The translations under genes were made by a program, and so were the position numbers. A stretch of DNA of 64,000 nt. Source: Allomuricauda sp. (GTDB taxonomy: Bacteria; Bacteroidota; Bacteroidia; Flavobacteriales; Flavobacteriaceae). The stretch spans positions 662,584-726,583 of the forward strand of contig CP051244.1 of NCBI GenBank assembly GCA_017795045.1. The letters are read 5' to 3'. Shown piece after piece: positions 43,599 through 51,764 of the stretch (position 1 is its first letter; each line of letters starts with the position of its first letter). Below the pieces are notes generated by a model. That model ran no database searches. It was not told the origin of the DNA and saw nothing but the letters and a program-made list of their open reading frames with translations.

Positions 43599-45722
43599 AT
43601 GCAGCTTGTTCCTTATATCGTGCGCCACACCCAGCTTTCGGAAAAAAATGTGGAAAATACCGTGGCCTTGTTGAATGAAGATTGTACCGTTCCCTTTATC
43701 TCCCGTTATCGAAAGGAACGTACCGGCAATCTGGATGAAGTCCAAATTGGGGCCATTGTACAGTACAAAACCCAGTTTGAGGCCCTGGAAAAGCGAAAAT
43801 CCGCCATTATCAAAGCGGTCGAAGAACAGGGTGCACTCACCCCAGAGTTGAAGGCAAAGTTCCAGAACTGTACCGATCTTACCAGTCTGGAAGATCTTTA
43901 CCTCCCTTTCAAGAAAAGTAAAAAGACCAAAGCGGAGACTGCCCGAAAAAATGGGCTGGAACCCTTGGCAAAGATTATCATGGCCCAGCGGAGTGATGAG
44001 ATTGAGTTCATCGCCTCCAAATATTTAGGCAAGGAGGTCGAGAATGAAGATGAAGCTTTGGAAGGCGCTCGCCACATCATTGCGGAATGGATCAATGAAC
44101 GTTCGGACATTCGAAACCAGTTGCGCAACCAGTTGGAACGTCATGCCTTGATCACCACCAAGGTCATCAAAACCAAAAAAGAGGACGAAAAGGCCCAAAA
44201 GTTCCGCGACTATTTCGATTGGAGCGAGCCACTGGACCGCTGTCCCTCCCACCGGTTTTTGGCCATCATGCGTGCCGAAAAAGAAGGGTTCATCCGGGTT
44301 AAGATTGAAATCGATGATGATAGGGCGCTTGATATGATGGAAAGGCGCATCATCAAATCCAACAATGCCTGTTCGCAGCAGATTGAACTGGCGATTGCGG
44401 ATGCCTACAAACGACTTTTGTTCCCCTCCCTTTCCAACGAGCTGTTAAAGGCTGCCAAAGAAAAAGCGGACACTTCGGCCATACAGGTATTCTCCAAAAA
44501 CCTAAAACAATTGCTGTTGGGTGCACCCTTGGGTGAAAAACGTATTCTGGCCATAGACCCCGGTTTCAGAACGGGCTGTAAAGTAGTGTGCTTGGATGCG
44601 CAAGGCGATTTAAAACACAACGAGACCATTTACCCCCATCCGCCCCAACGGGACAGTGCAGGGGCCATCAAAAAGATAAGTTCCTTGGTCGATGCGTACA
44701 AAATTGAGGCCATTGCCATTGGCAATGGAACCGCATCACGGGAGACGGAGCAACTCGTAAAACGCATCGCGTTCAAAAATCCCATTGAGGTTTTCGTGGT
44801 CAGTGAAGCGGGGGCATCCATCTATTCGGCCTCCAAGATTGCCCGGGATGAATTCCCCAACTACGATGTTACCGTTAGGGGTGCCGTATCCATTGGGCGG
44901 CGTTTGGCAGACCCTTTGGCCGAATTGGTGAAAATAGATGCCAAATCCATTGGGGTGGGCCAATATCAACACGATGTGGACCAAACCCAATTGAAAACTT
45001 CCTTGGACACTGTGGTAGAGAGTTGTGTGAACTCGGTTGGGGTCAACATCAATACCGCCAGTGTGCCCCTCCTCAGTTATGTGTCGGGCATCGGTCCAAA
45101 ACTAGCTGAAAATATTGTCACCTATCGCAATGAACATGGTGCCTTTACCAGCAGGGACCAGATTAAAAAAGTGCCCCGCCTTGGCGGAAAGGCCTTTGAG
45201 CAAAGTGCCGGATTCCTACGTATCAAAGAGGGGGAAAATCCATTGGACGATTCGGCCGTTCACCCGGAAAGTTATGCCATCGTTAAAAGAATGGTGAAGG
45301 ACCAAGGGATTTCCTTGAAAGAGATTGTAGGCAACACATCGGTCCTGCAAAGTATCAACCTTGAATCCTATTGTACGGACGATATTGGGATTCCCACTTT
45401 GAAGGATATTCTCGGAGAACTGGAAAAACCCGGTTTGGACCGCAGGGAAAAAGCAAAGGTGTTTACCTTTAATCAAAACATAAAGGAAATAACCGATTTG
45501 AGACAAGGACAATTATTACCGGGGATTGTCAACAACATCACCAATTTTGGGTGCTTTGTGGACATCGGCATCAAGGAAAGTGGGCTCATCCATATTTCCA
45601 ATCTTTCAGATACTTTTGTGAAGGATGTCAACGAGCACGTTAGCCTTCATCAGCAAGTGGTGGTCAAGGTATTGGATGTGGATTTGGCCAGAAAGCGCAT
45701 TCAGTTGGGGTTACATCAATAA
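43599..45722 (+). CDS. tex: RNA-binding transcription accessory protein Tex
   Basis: A 707-residue Tex protein. It has the N-terminal helical region with FISRYRKERTGNLDE, a YqgF/RNase H-like domain (ILAIDPGFRTGCKV, about 322-335), a helix-hairpin-helix region (ASVPLLSYVSGIGPKLAENI) and a C-terminal S1 domain (LLPGIVNNITNFGCFVDIG). It binds nucleic acid and acts in transcription or RNA turnover. It has a 110-base leader with repeat sequence and precedes the histone-deacetylase-like gene by 12 bases. Confidence 0.95.
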   Translation: MQLVPYIVRHTQLSEKNVENTVALLNEDCTVPFISRYRKERTGNLDEVQIGAIVQYKTQFEALEKRKSAIIKAVEEQGALTPELKAKFQNCTDLTSLEDLYLPFKKSKKTKAETARKNGLEPLAKIIMAQRSDEIEFIASKYLGKEVENEDEALEGARHIIAEWINERSDIRNQLRNQLERHALITTKVIKTKKEDEKAQKFRDYFDWSEPLDRCPSHRFLAIMRAEKEGFIRVKIEIDDDRALDMMERRIIKSNNACSQQIELAIADAYKRLLFPSLSNELLKAAKEKADTSAIQVFSKNLKQLLLGAPLGEKRILAIDPGFRTGCKVVCLDAQGDLKHNETIYPHPPQRDSAGAIKKISSLVDAYKIEAIAIGNGTASRETEQLVKRIAFKNPIEVFVVSEAGASIYSASKIARDEFPNYDVTVRGAVSIGRRLADPLAELVKIDAKSIGVGQYQHDVDQTQLKTSLDTVVESCVNSVGVNINTASVPLLSYVSGIGPKLAENIVTYRNEHGAFTSRDQIKKVPRLGGKAFEQSAGFLRIKEGENPLDDSAVHPESYAIVKRMVKDQGISLKEIVGNTSVLQSINLESYCTDDIGIPTLKDILGELEKPGLDRREKAKVFTFNQNIKEITDLRQGQLLPGIVNNITNFGCFVDIGIKESGLIHISNLSDTFVKDVNEHVSLHQQVVVKVLDVDLARKRIQLGLHQ

Positions 45723-45734
45723 AGAAATGGTCCA

Positions 45735-46637
45735 ATGCTCAAAATAGCATTCCATCCCATCTACAAACATCATTTGCCCAACGGGCATCGGTTTCCCATG
45801 CTGAAATATGAGCTCTTGCCCCAGCAATTGCTCCATGAGGGTAGCTGTTCCCCAAATAATTTTTTTGAGCCTTCCCTTCCCCATGACAAGCACATTTTGG
45901 CGGTGCATGATGAAAGCTATTACAGGGATTTGATCAACCTTGATCTGGACAAACGCGCTGCCCGAAAAATCGGTTTTCCTTTGAGCGGGCAATTAATAGA
46001 ACGGGAACGAATCATAGCAGACGGGACCGTAAAGGGATGCGAGTTTGCCTTGGAACATGGCATAGCCATGAACATTGCGGGAGGTACCCACCATGCCTAT
46101 TCCAACAGGGCCGAGGCTTTCTGCCTGCTGAACGACCAGGCCATTGGTGCCCGTTATCTACAACAGCATCATTTGGCCAAGAAGATCTTGATTGTTGACT
46201 TGGACGTGCACCAAGGCAATGGTACCGCAGAGATTTTTCAGGATGATCCCTCTGTCTTTACGTTTTCCATGCACGGCAAGGGCAATTACCCCTTTAAAAA
46301 GGAAACTTCGGATTTGGACATCCCCTTGGAAAAAGACACAACGGATGAAACCTATCTTTCCCTCCTAAAGAAGACCCTACCGGAACTTTTAGAGAAAGTA
46401 CGACCCGATTTTATCTTCTATCTCTGTGGTGTGGATGTACTTGCTTCGGACAAATTGGGCACCTTGGCCATGAGTTTGGAGGGGTGCAAAGAGCGCGACC
46501 GCTATGTGCTGCAAACCTGTTTTGATGCCAAAATTCCAGTACAATGCAGTATGGGCGGCGGGTATTCCCCGGACATCAAGATTATTGTGGAGGCCCATGC
46601 CAATACATTTCGGTTGGCACAGGATATTTATGCGTAA
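45735..46637 (+). CDS. Histone deacetylase family (class IIa/acetoin utilisation type) protein
   Basis: A 300-residue zinc amidohydrolase of the arginase-deacetylase fold. The catalytic motifs are GGTHHAYSNRAE with the two His, VDLDVHQGNGT with the Asp and His zinc ligands, and GVDVLASDKLGTL with the third ligand Asp. In bacteria such enzymes deacetylate small molecules such as polyamines, or proteins. The ATG at 45735 (MLKIAFHPIYKH) is the common start. It closely follows tex and is likely in the same transcript. Confidence 0.85.
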   Translation: MLKIAFHPIYKHHLPNGHRFPMLKYELLPQQLLHEGSCSPNNFFEPSLPHDKHILAVHDESYYRDLINLDLDKRAARKIGFPLSGQLIERERIIADGTVKGCEFALEHGIAMNIAGGTHHAYSNRAEAFCLLNDQAIGARYLQQHHLAKKILIVDLDVHQGNGTAEIFQDDPSVFTFSMHGKGNYPFKKETSDLDIPLEKDTTDETYLSLLKKTLPELLEKVRPDFIFYLCGVDVLASDKLGTLAMSLEGCKERDRYVLQTCFDAKIPVQCSMGGGYSPDIKIIVEAHANTFRLAQDIYA

Positions 46638-46667
46638 TTTTACCGACTATTGCTATTTTCAATCGCT

Positions 46668-47507
46668 ATGAAATTGCTGAAATACCTTTTTATTTTATTG
46701 ATGGCACTTCCTGTTGTCGGTCAAGATTTTCAATCCACAAAAGACAAAACGCTCTGGAACGACTTCACTTACGATGTTGGAAATATTTTTGGAGGAGTAG
46801 GTTATGCCTATTCGCGTCCCTTTCACTGGAAAGGAAACGACTGGGCCAATTTTGGGTATTTAACCGGAGGCACTTTGCTCCTTTTTACCGTAGATGATGA
46901 ACTCAATGATTGGAAAAATGGTTTTCGTGAGGACATTCCGGATTTTGTCATTGACTATGGACATGAGTATGGCAGCCCGGAGAACAATTACATGCTCACG
47001 GGTGGGGTATACTTGGCAGGCCTTTTCACCAAAAACGAAAAATTGAGACGTACCGGGGTGCTCTTAATCTCCTCCGCTACGGCAGGTGGGTTTTTACAGC
47101 AGGTAAGCAAACGTATCATTGGTAGGGCCAGACCCAAAAGTGGAGCCAGTTCCAGTACGTTTGATCCATTGCACTTGGACCGTGTATATGATTATGATTC
47201 TTTCCCATCTGGCCATGCCATGTTGGCCTTCAGCAATGCCTACGCCATTGCCAAGCAATTCAAGAATCCTTGGGTAAAGGCAGGGATCTATACCGTTGGT
47301 CTGGTACCGGGATTTGTTCGGGTGATGGACGATTTCCATTGGATTTCCGATGTGGCCTTCAGTACAGTACTGAGCATTTTTATTGTGGAATCCATAGATC
47401 GCTATTTGGACTCCAAGTACGATGAAAAATATAACGACAGCCAAAAAAAATTAAGTTGGAACCTTTCTTTTGGCCCCAATACCATGGGAGTTTCCCTCCG
47501 CTTTTAA
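46668..47507 (+). CDS. Secreted PAP2 family phosphatase
   Basis: A 279-residue envelope protein with a signal peptide (residues 1-18, ending PVVGQ). All three acid-phosphatase motifs are present: KRIIGRARP (K-x6-RP), FPSGHAM (PSGH) and RVMDDFHWISD (R-x6-H-x3-D). It probably dephosphorylates lipid phosphates such as undecaprenyl diphosphate or phosphatidylglycerol phosphate in the periplasm. The ATG at 46668 fits the signal peptide; the upstream TTG is not needed. Confidence 0.85.
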   Translation: MKLLKYLFILLMALPVVGQDFQSTKDKTLWNDFTYDVGNIFGGVGYAYSRPFHWKGNDWANFGYLTGGTLLLFTVDDELNDWKNGFREDIPDFVIDYGHEYGSPENNYMLTGGVYLAGLFTKNEKLRRTGVLLISSATAGGFLQQVSKRIIGRARPKSGASSSTFDPLHLDRVYDYDSFPSGHAMLAFSNAYAIAKQFKNPWVKAGIYTVGLVPGFVRVMDDFHWISDVAFSTVLSIFIVESIDRYLDSKYDEKYNDSQKKLSWNLSFGPNTMGVSLRF

Positions 47508-47561
47508 ACTGGGGTCACCCAACTGTTGATAATTTTTTTATTTAGATTGATTTAAAATAAC

Positions 47562-47569
47562 TATTTTTG
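47562..47569 (+). promoter_or_regulatory. -7 box for the Cys-rich mini-protein gene
   Basis: TATTTTTG matches TAnnTTTG and stands 20 bases before the ATG at 47590. The -33 position has only T-rich sequence. Confidence 0.45.
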
Positions 47570-47589
47570 GCCCTCTACGTCGTTGATAG

Positions 47590-47754
47590 ATGGGAAAGAA
47601 GAAGAAAAAAGAAGCCAAAAAACAGAAAAAGGCCTTGTTGAAAGAGCTACCGCTTACCAACTGCAAGACCAAATGCTGTAAAAAATATAAAAAGGGGGAA
47701 AACAAGCGTTGCAAACGTTGTCCCTGTTTTGACCTTTTAAAGAAAGTTGCTTAA
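47590..47754 (+). CDS. 54-residue Lys- and Cys-rich mini-protein
   Basis: An ORF of 55 codons that I translate directly. The N-terminal 18 residues are almost all Lys with Glu, Gln and Ala (MGKKKKKEAKKQKKALLK). The rest has six Cys (25, 29, 30, 41, 44, 46) in CKTKCCKKY and RCKRCPCFDLL. This fits a small metal- or nucleic-acid-binding protein and recalls unnamed small proteins of Flavobacteriaceae. It has its own -7 box and a perfect terminator whose left arm begins inside the stop codon, so it is a discrete transcription unit. Confidence 0.7.
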   Translation: MGKKKKKEAKKQKKALLKELPLTNCKTKCCKKYKKGENKRCKRCPCFDLLKKVA

Positions 47755-47778
47755 AATCCACCGATCGGTGGATTTTTT
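47753..47778. terminator. Perfect 24-base palindrome, bidirectional terminator
   Basis: AAAATCCACC-GATC-GGTGGATTTT (47753-47776), with two more T on the plus strand and AAAA on the other side. It starts within the mini-protein stop codon and lies seven bases from the stop of the convergent gene at 47783, so it can serve both. Confidence 0.85.
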
Positions 47779-47782
47779 GGCT

Positions 47783-48199
47783 CTATGGGTTTCGTTTTTT
47801 GGGAGTATTCAGTACCATTTCTGCCTCCATCAACTGCCTAAGGTATTCGGTATCCGAAATGGACAGGTATTCGTGCGCCCTTTCAAAAAATCGCCCACTA
47901 TGGGAGCAGGCTTCCGAACACTGCTGCAAATGCAACTGATAGGCTTCTTTCTTGCCTTTCATGTAGACCAAATAGGCCGCAAAGTTTTCCGTTCCCAATT
48001 GCCTCTCATAATTGCGCTGATCCTTCCAGTAGTCCTGTTCATCCTGCAGGTCCACGGTATGCAACGTCTGTTCATACTGGGCATCCCGCAGGGCAAGATT
48101 TTCATAAAATCTAAAGTTTTGAAGCGCAGCATTCCCCTGTTGGGCCAACAACAATGGCCCAAAGCAAAGGAACAATATCAGGGGGGTTACCGTTTTCAT
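47783..48199 (-). CDS. Small secreted protein, unknown
   Basis: Unrecognised. A 138-residue protein with a Sec signal peptide (about 1-20, ending LLAQQ). The mature part is helical, rich in Tyr, Glu and Gln, with two Cys (QQCSEACSH). The C-terminus ends in KKRNP. It is convergent with the mini-protein gene and shares its terminator. No family assigned. Confidence 0.6.
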   Translation of the reverse strand: MKTVTPLILFLCFGPLLLAQQGNAALQNFRFYENLALRDAQYEQTLHTVDLQDEQDYWKDQRNYERQLGTENFAAYLVYMKGKKEAYQLHLQQCSEACSHSGRFFERAHEYLSISDTEYLRQLMEAEMVLNTPKKRNP

Positions 48200-48281
48200 A
48201 GCAATCTTTTTTTAGTAAGACGAGCAAGTACCCCAACGCTTGCACACATCTACTTTAAGGTATCGTAAAATCATCATAAAC

Positions 48282-48310
48282 AAAAAGAAAGGGGACCAAC
48301 TGTCCCCTTT
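48282..48310 (-). terminator. Rho-independent terminator of ssb
   Basis: AAAGGGGAC (48288-48296) pairs with GTCCCCTTT (48302-48310). On the minus strand the stem runs into TTTCTTTTTG. Confidence 0.85.
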
Positions 48311-48333
48311 CTCGTTGATATGTGGAAATTGCC

Positions 48334-48666
48334 TTATTTTCCCAACATTAAAAGCTCATTGCACTTAATTTCAGTGATGTAGCGCTTCTCGCCTTCCTTG
48401 GTTTCATAGGTACGGGACATTAATTTTCCTTCAATGATGACTTCCTTTCCCTTGACCAGATAATTTTCGGCTATTTCTGCCATCTTTCCCCAGGCAACAA
48501 TGTTATGCCATTGGGTATCGGTCACTTTTTCTCCATCGCCATTTTTATAGGATTCATTGGTGGCAACGGCAAACTTGGCCAATTTGTTCCCATTCTCCAT
48601 GGTAATGATTTCTGGGTCGTTGCCCAAGTTTCCAATCAATTGTACTTTGTTTCGTAATGAATTCAT
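48334..48666 (-). CDS. ssb: Single-stranded DNA-binding protein
   Basis: A 110-residue OB-fold SSB: MNSLRNKVQLIGNLGNDPE, then WHNIVAWGKMAEIAENYLVKG, and IEGKLMSRTYETKEG. It lacks the Gly-rich linker and acidic C-terminal tip of the main bacterial SSB, ending NELLMLGK, so it is a short paralogue rather than the replication SSB. The ATG at 48666 is right for the fold. The ORF extends upstream to 48726, but that start would fall inside the promoter -7 box. Confidence 0.9.
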   Translation of the reverse strand: MNSLRNKVQLIGNLGNDPEIITMENGNKLAKFAVATNESYKNGDGEKVTDTQWHNIVAWGKMAEIAENYLVKGKEVIIEGKLMSRTYETKEGEKRYITEIKCNELLMLGK

Positions 48667-48723
48667 GATGTAAGATTTAAGCGTTAAACTGTTATTGCTA
48701 TCGAATGGGTTGGTTCGACAGGG

Positions 48724-48731
48724 CAAACTTA
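48724..48731 (-). promoter_or_regulatory. -7 box for ssb
   Basis: The minus strand reads TAAGTTTG, an exact TAnnTTTG. It is 58 bases before the ssb ATG. The -33 element is not clear. Confidence 0.55.
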
Positions 48732-48917
48732 GAACCTGCCTAAACCATGAATCGGTTTGAAATCATTTGTTTTCGTTTGTAAACGGATGTAAGTAATTGT
48801 AATCGGGAACTATATATCAGATTAGGCACCTATATACAATATGGGACAGGAAAGAATAATATTATTGGGATTTACGGTGAAGTAATTTTTTTTGGCGGAA
48901 CCTCCCTTTGTGGTTAG

Positions 48918-48989
48918 ATGCCCACTGATTCAGGCAACCAGAGCAACGGGGTAACCTACGTACCCTACGAAGGGACTACCGCATTTTAA
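48918..48989 (+). other. Short ORF, possible gene relic
   Basis: ATG to TAA, 23 residues, MPTDSGNQSNGVTY followed by VPYEGTTAF. It reads like the C-terminal strand of a larger protein, and stops surround it upstream. No more can be said. Confidence 0.2.
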
Positions 48990-49041
48990 TGAGCGTTGCG
49001 ACACTTAGCCAATTCAAGCTAAGATTTACGTTTATTGTCCT

Positions 49042-49290
49042 TTATCCTTTTAACCATGAAAATATAAATACCAGTATAAAAACAATAATTGGTATGCCTA
49101 TGAGCACTATAGTTACGGCAATACAACCTGCTTTACTATCCTTTCCGCCAGATGTTGGAATATAGGATTCCACAACAGGGCCTTTTCCACACACAGCACA
49201 ATAATTGCTAGGTCCTTGATGTTGGGCATTACAATTTCTACAAAAAACATAGTTATTTCTTTTTCTTGTTAATGGACCTCTTCAAGACAT
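49042..49290 (-). pseudogene. Zinc-ribbon membrane mini-protein with in-frame TGA at codon 3
   Basis: Read on the minus strand, ATG-TCT-TGA is followed by 79 open codons to TAA: RGPLTRKRNNYVF, then a zinc ribbon CRNC ... CAVCGKG (Cys pairs 15 or so apart), a short linker and a membrane helix GCIAVTIVLIGIPIIVFILV, ending SWLKG. No ATG, GTG or TTG occurs after the TGA in frame before the ribbon. It is either a recent pseudogene, a gene using a rare start, or a sequencing error at the TGA (49282-49284). The ribbon plus helix layout is common in small Bacteroidota membrane proteins. Confidence 0.5.
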
Positions 49291-49467
49291 CACCCAATTC
49301 CCTTCATCTTCAGTTGTTCTTAGCACTTTACAGCAAGTTATTCTTGTGAGGGTTATTGATCATTTATAAAATAAAGTTAGCCAATTATCGTCATCATTTC
49401 ATTCTTGCCTTCCATGGTTCAATGATTATCCTTCATTTTACCAAAACCAAGTGACCCAAAGTATAGA

Positions 49468-49500
49468 TTAGGTGTCTAATAATTGAAACAGAACACCTAA
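49468..49500. repeat. Perfect inverted repeat just before a start codon
   Basis: TTAGGTGT (49468-49475) and ACACCTAA (49493-49500) are exact complements with a 17-base loop. The next gene's ATG begins four bases later. It could be an operator or an RNA hairpin that hides the start. Confidence 0.55.
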
Positions 49501-49503
49501 ACC

Positions 49504-49731
49504 ATGGCAGCCATACGAAGCATTAACAAATACACGGTGATCAAACGATTCAGTCTTGGAAAACGGATGTACGACAAATTGGAGACCATCTACATCCAAG
49601 AGCACGACCACCAAAATGGGGAATCCCAAAAAGTCTTTGATAGCGGCAAAGAATATGTGATTGATATTTCTGCTGATATCTACCTTGCCCTCAACAAGGA
49701 TTTCATTGTCCGCAGCGTGGACAACCAATGA
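49504..49731 (+). CDS. Small unknown protein, 75 residues
   Basis: Unrecognised. The translation MAAIRSINKYTVIKRF ... has alternating charged and hydrophobic residues, including IYIQEHDHQNGE and a C-terminal DIYLALNKDFIVRSVD. It has no signal peptide, Cys or membrane segment. The inverted repeat at 49468-49500 ends directly before it. The opposite strand has an overlapping open frame (49468-49728), which I regard as a shadow. Confidence in coding is moderate. Confidence 0.5.
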   Translation: MAAIRSINKYTVIKRFSLGKRMYDKLETIYIQEHDHQNGESQKVFDSGKEYVIDISADIYLALNKDFIVRSVDNQ

Positions 49732-50019
49732 AATTTTGGCTTTTACAGAGAAACGTTAATCTTGTGTTTACGAACGTTAAACCTTGTTAAATCCTTGGTT
49801 TTCCGAAATATACTTTTATATTAAAGATATGGATGTCACAATAATTTACTTCAAAAGCATTGTATTCTAGGTCGAGCAATTGACCCTTATATCCATATTG
49901 GGAAACCTTCTTTTCCCACAACCCAGCGTACAAAATGCATTTCTTATTAAGCCCGATTTATGGACCAAATAGGGTATGCATCAAATTAAACACAAAGTCG
50001 AATCAGAAAAACACAAAAA
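49732..50019. other. 288-base AT-rich spacer before dps
   Basis: AT-rich, with no ORF of note. I do not see a clean TTG/TAnnTTTG pair, and no regulatory site that I can name. It should hold the dps promoter. Confidence 0.5.
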
Positions 50020-50514
50020 ATGGAAACTGTAAAAACAAAGAACAAGACATTTAAAAAATTAGGTTTTACCTATTTGGAGACTGCCGAAATTGTAGTCACC
50101 CTAAATACTCTACTTGCCAACTATCAGGTATTCTACAATAAACTGAGAAATTTTCATTGGAATATTGAAGGTCCAGAATTTTTTGAACTCCATGAAGTAT
50201 TTGAAAAAGAATACAACAACACCAAGGAAAACATTGATATTGTAGCAGAGCGCATTCGCGTCTTTGGTGTAAAACCCAACTTTACCCTAAAGAAAACCAT
50301 TGAGCTTTCTACCATAAAGGAACCTGAAAAAGAACTGTCCGCTATAGAAATGGTACGGGAAGTACTAAACGATTATGAAATACTACATAACAATATGCTG
50401 GACGGTATCAATGCCGCCTTGGAAAGTGGTGATGTGGCCACAGAACAAATCCTGACCGATTTCCTTATGCACATGGAAAAAAGAAATTGGATGTTCACTG
50501 CTTATCTCAAATAA
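50020..50514 (+). CDS. dps: Dps-type ferritin-like protein
   Basis: A 164-residue Dps/bacterioferritin-like miniferritin, which oxidises and stores iron and shields DNA during starvation and oxidative stress. The intersubunit ferroxidase signature NFHWNIEGPEFFELHEVFE (about 47-65) contains the His, Asp/Glu and His ligands, and there is a second His/Glu-rich helix near the C-terminus (LMHMEKRNWMF). The Lys-rich N-terminus (METVKTKNKTFKK) may contact DNA. Monocistronic, with a long AT-rich leader. Confidence 0.92.
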   Translation: METVKTKNKTFKKLGFTYLETAEIVVTLNTLLANYQVFYNKLRNFHWNIEGPEFFELHEVFEKEYNNTKENIDIVAERIRVFGVKPNFTLKKTIELSTIKEPEKELSAIEMVREVLNDYEILHNNMLDGINAALESGDVATEQILTDFLMHMEKRNWMFTAYLK

Positions 50515-50567
50515 TTCTTGACCACACCCTGAGAAAGAAAATATGTATCATTTAAAAACATTTACCC

Positions 50568-51035
50568 ATGAAAACCCTAACAACATTCTTATCAATTTTT
50601 ATACTAACCGGTATGGCAGGATATGCCCAAAGCCAAGACTCTGGTCATATGAACGCCACCATCCATAAAACTTTTTCAATTGAAAAAGATGGCACCGAGG
50701 TTCCATACAACCTTAAGGTCATGGAGCATAGAAATTACCCCATGGTCTTGAAACAAAAAGAGATGAGTCAAGTTAATCAAAATAGAAAAGAGAAACCGGC
50801 AGTAGTTACCAAACTCATTGCCGTGGACAAAGACAATGATCAAAATTATGATCACTATATGGTCTTAAAATACAGACGGTCCGTAACCGATAGTTTTAAG
50901 GTAGTTCCCACAAAAAAGGGATTTGCCGTCAAGGTAGACGACAAAACCATGCAGTATTTTGTAACGAAAGGTATTTACTTTATAGACAATACCGATAAAG
51001 ACTTTTTCTCTGTAGAGGAATTCAGGGAAATATAA
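50568..51035 (+). CDS. Small secreted protein, unknown
   Basis: Unrecognised. A 155-residue exported protein with a signal peptide (1-21, ending GYAQS). The mature part is rich in Lys and Asp, with a repeated hydrophobic strand pattern (YMVLKYRRS, FAVKVDDKTMQYFV). It has no Cys. It is monocistronic, 53 bases after dps and closed by its own terminator. Confidence 0.6.
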   Translation: MKTLTTFLSIFILTGMAGYAQSQDSGHMNATIHKTFSIEKDGTEVPYNLKVMEHRNYPMVLKQKEMSQVNQNRKEKPAVVTKLIAVDKDNDQNYDHYMVLKYRRSVTDSFKVVPTKKGFAVKVDDKTMQYFVTKGIYFIDNTDKDFFSVEEFREI

Positions 51036-51074
51036 TTTCCCCTTTTCAGATTTCGTTTTTTGATTGACAAATGG

Positions 51075-51099
51075 GCCGGGAGCATATCCCGGCTTTTTT
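51075..51099 (+). terminator. Rho-independent terminator
   Basis: GCCGGGA (51075-51081) pairs with TCCCGGC (51087-51093), then TTTTTTG. It closes the 50568-51035 gene. Confidence 0.9.
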
Positions 51100-51158
51100 G
51101 TTGTGTAAAATTGAGCCAAGCATAATACCTTTGGTAAAATCAACATTAAATAAATTCT

Positions 51159-51764
51159 ATGGCACCTTGGTTGCAACCCAATACGCTGGAAGGAGAGTTG
51201 GTAAAGCTGGTCCCTATGCTGGCCGAACACAGAGAGGCTTTGGTCTCCGCAGCTTCAGATGGTAAACTGTGGGAGTTGTGGTATACTTCCGTTCCATCCG
51301 CCGACACCATTGACACTTATATGGGTATTGCCTTTTCGGAACAAAAAGCGGACAGGGCACTTCCATTCGCTATCATCGATAAAAAAACCAATACCGTTGT
51401 AGGCAGTACCCGCTATCTGAATGCCGATGCCCAACACAGAAGGGTTGAAATTGGGGCCACTTGGTACGCTGAACGGGTACAGCGAACCGGGGTCAATACC
51501 GAATGCAAGTATCTACTCTTGAAACACGCTTTTGAAGTATTGGATTGCATAGCGGTGGAGTTCAAGACCCATTTTCATAATTTTCCTTCGCGGAATGCCA
51601 TTCTTCGATTAGGGGCCAAACAGGAAGGAATCCTAAGAAACCATCGAATTGATGAAAGGGGAGTTATTCGAGATACAGTCCTTTTTTCCATTTTGGACAG
51701 CGAATGGAAAGCTGTAAAAACTTCGTTGGAATTTAAGATGATGCGAGGGAAGTCCAACTCTTAA
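51159..51764 (+). CDS. GNAT family acetyltransferase, RimJ/RimL type
   Basis: A 201-residue GNAT protein of the RimJ/RimL group. The fold runs WLQPNTLEGELVKLVPM, then IIDKKTNTVVGSTRYL, VEIGATWYAERVQRTGVN (acetyl-CoA loop region) and RNAILRLGAKQEGILRNH. It may acetylate protein N-termini or a small amine. Its stop abuts that of the convergent glycerate kinase. Confidence 0.85.
   Translation: MAPWLQPNTLEGELVKLVPMLAEHREALVSAASDGKLWELWYTSVPSADTIDTYMGIAFSEQKADRALPFAIIDKKTNTVVGSTRYLNADAQHRRVEIGATWYAERVQRTGVNTECKYLLLKHAFEVLDCIAVEFKTHFHNFPSRNAILRLGAKQEGILRNHRIDERGVIRDTVLFSILDSEWKAVKTSLEFKMMRGKSNS

Larger units (their letters stand above)
48732..49503. other. Gene-poor stretch with gene relics
   Basis: These 772 bases hold no intact gene. 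A decayed zinc-ribbon ORF (49042-49290, minus) and a 23-codon ORF at 48918-48989 (MPTDSGNQ ... TTAF) are the only coding-like parts. The right end has an inverted repeat at 49468-49500. I see no tRNA or structured RNA that I can name. Confidence 0.6.

Noticed and set aside
48918..48989. Structured RNA in the gene-poor region
   Set aside because: I looked for tRNA-, tmRNA- and 6S-like pairing and found no convincing fold by eye. The short ORF is the only pattern seen.
49468..49728. 86-residue minus-strand ORF opposite the 75-residue gene
   Set aside because: It would use the inverted repeat as its 3' end and has no recognisable features. The plus-strand frame has a better placed start.
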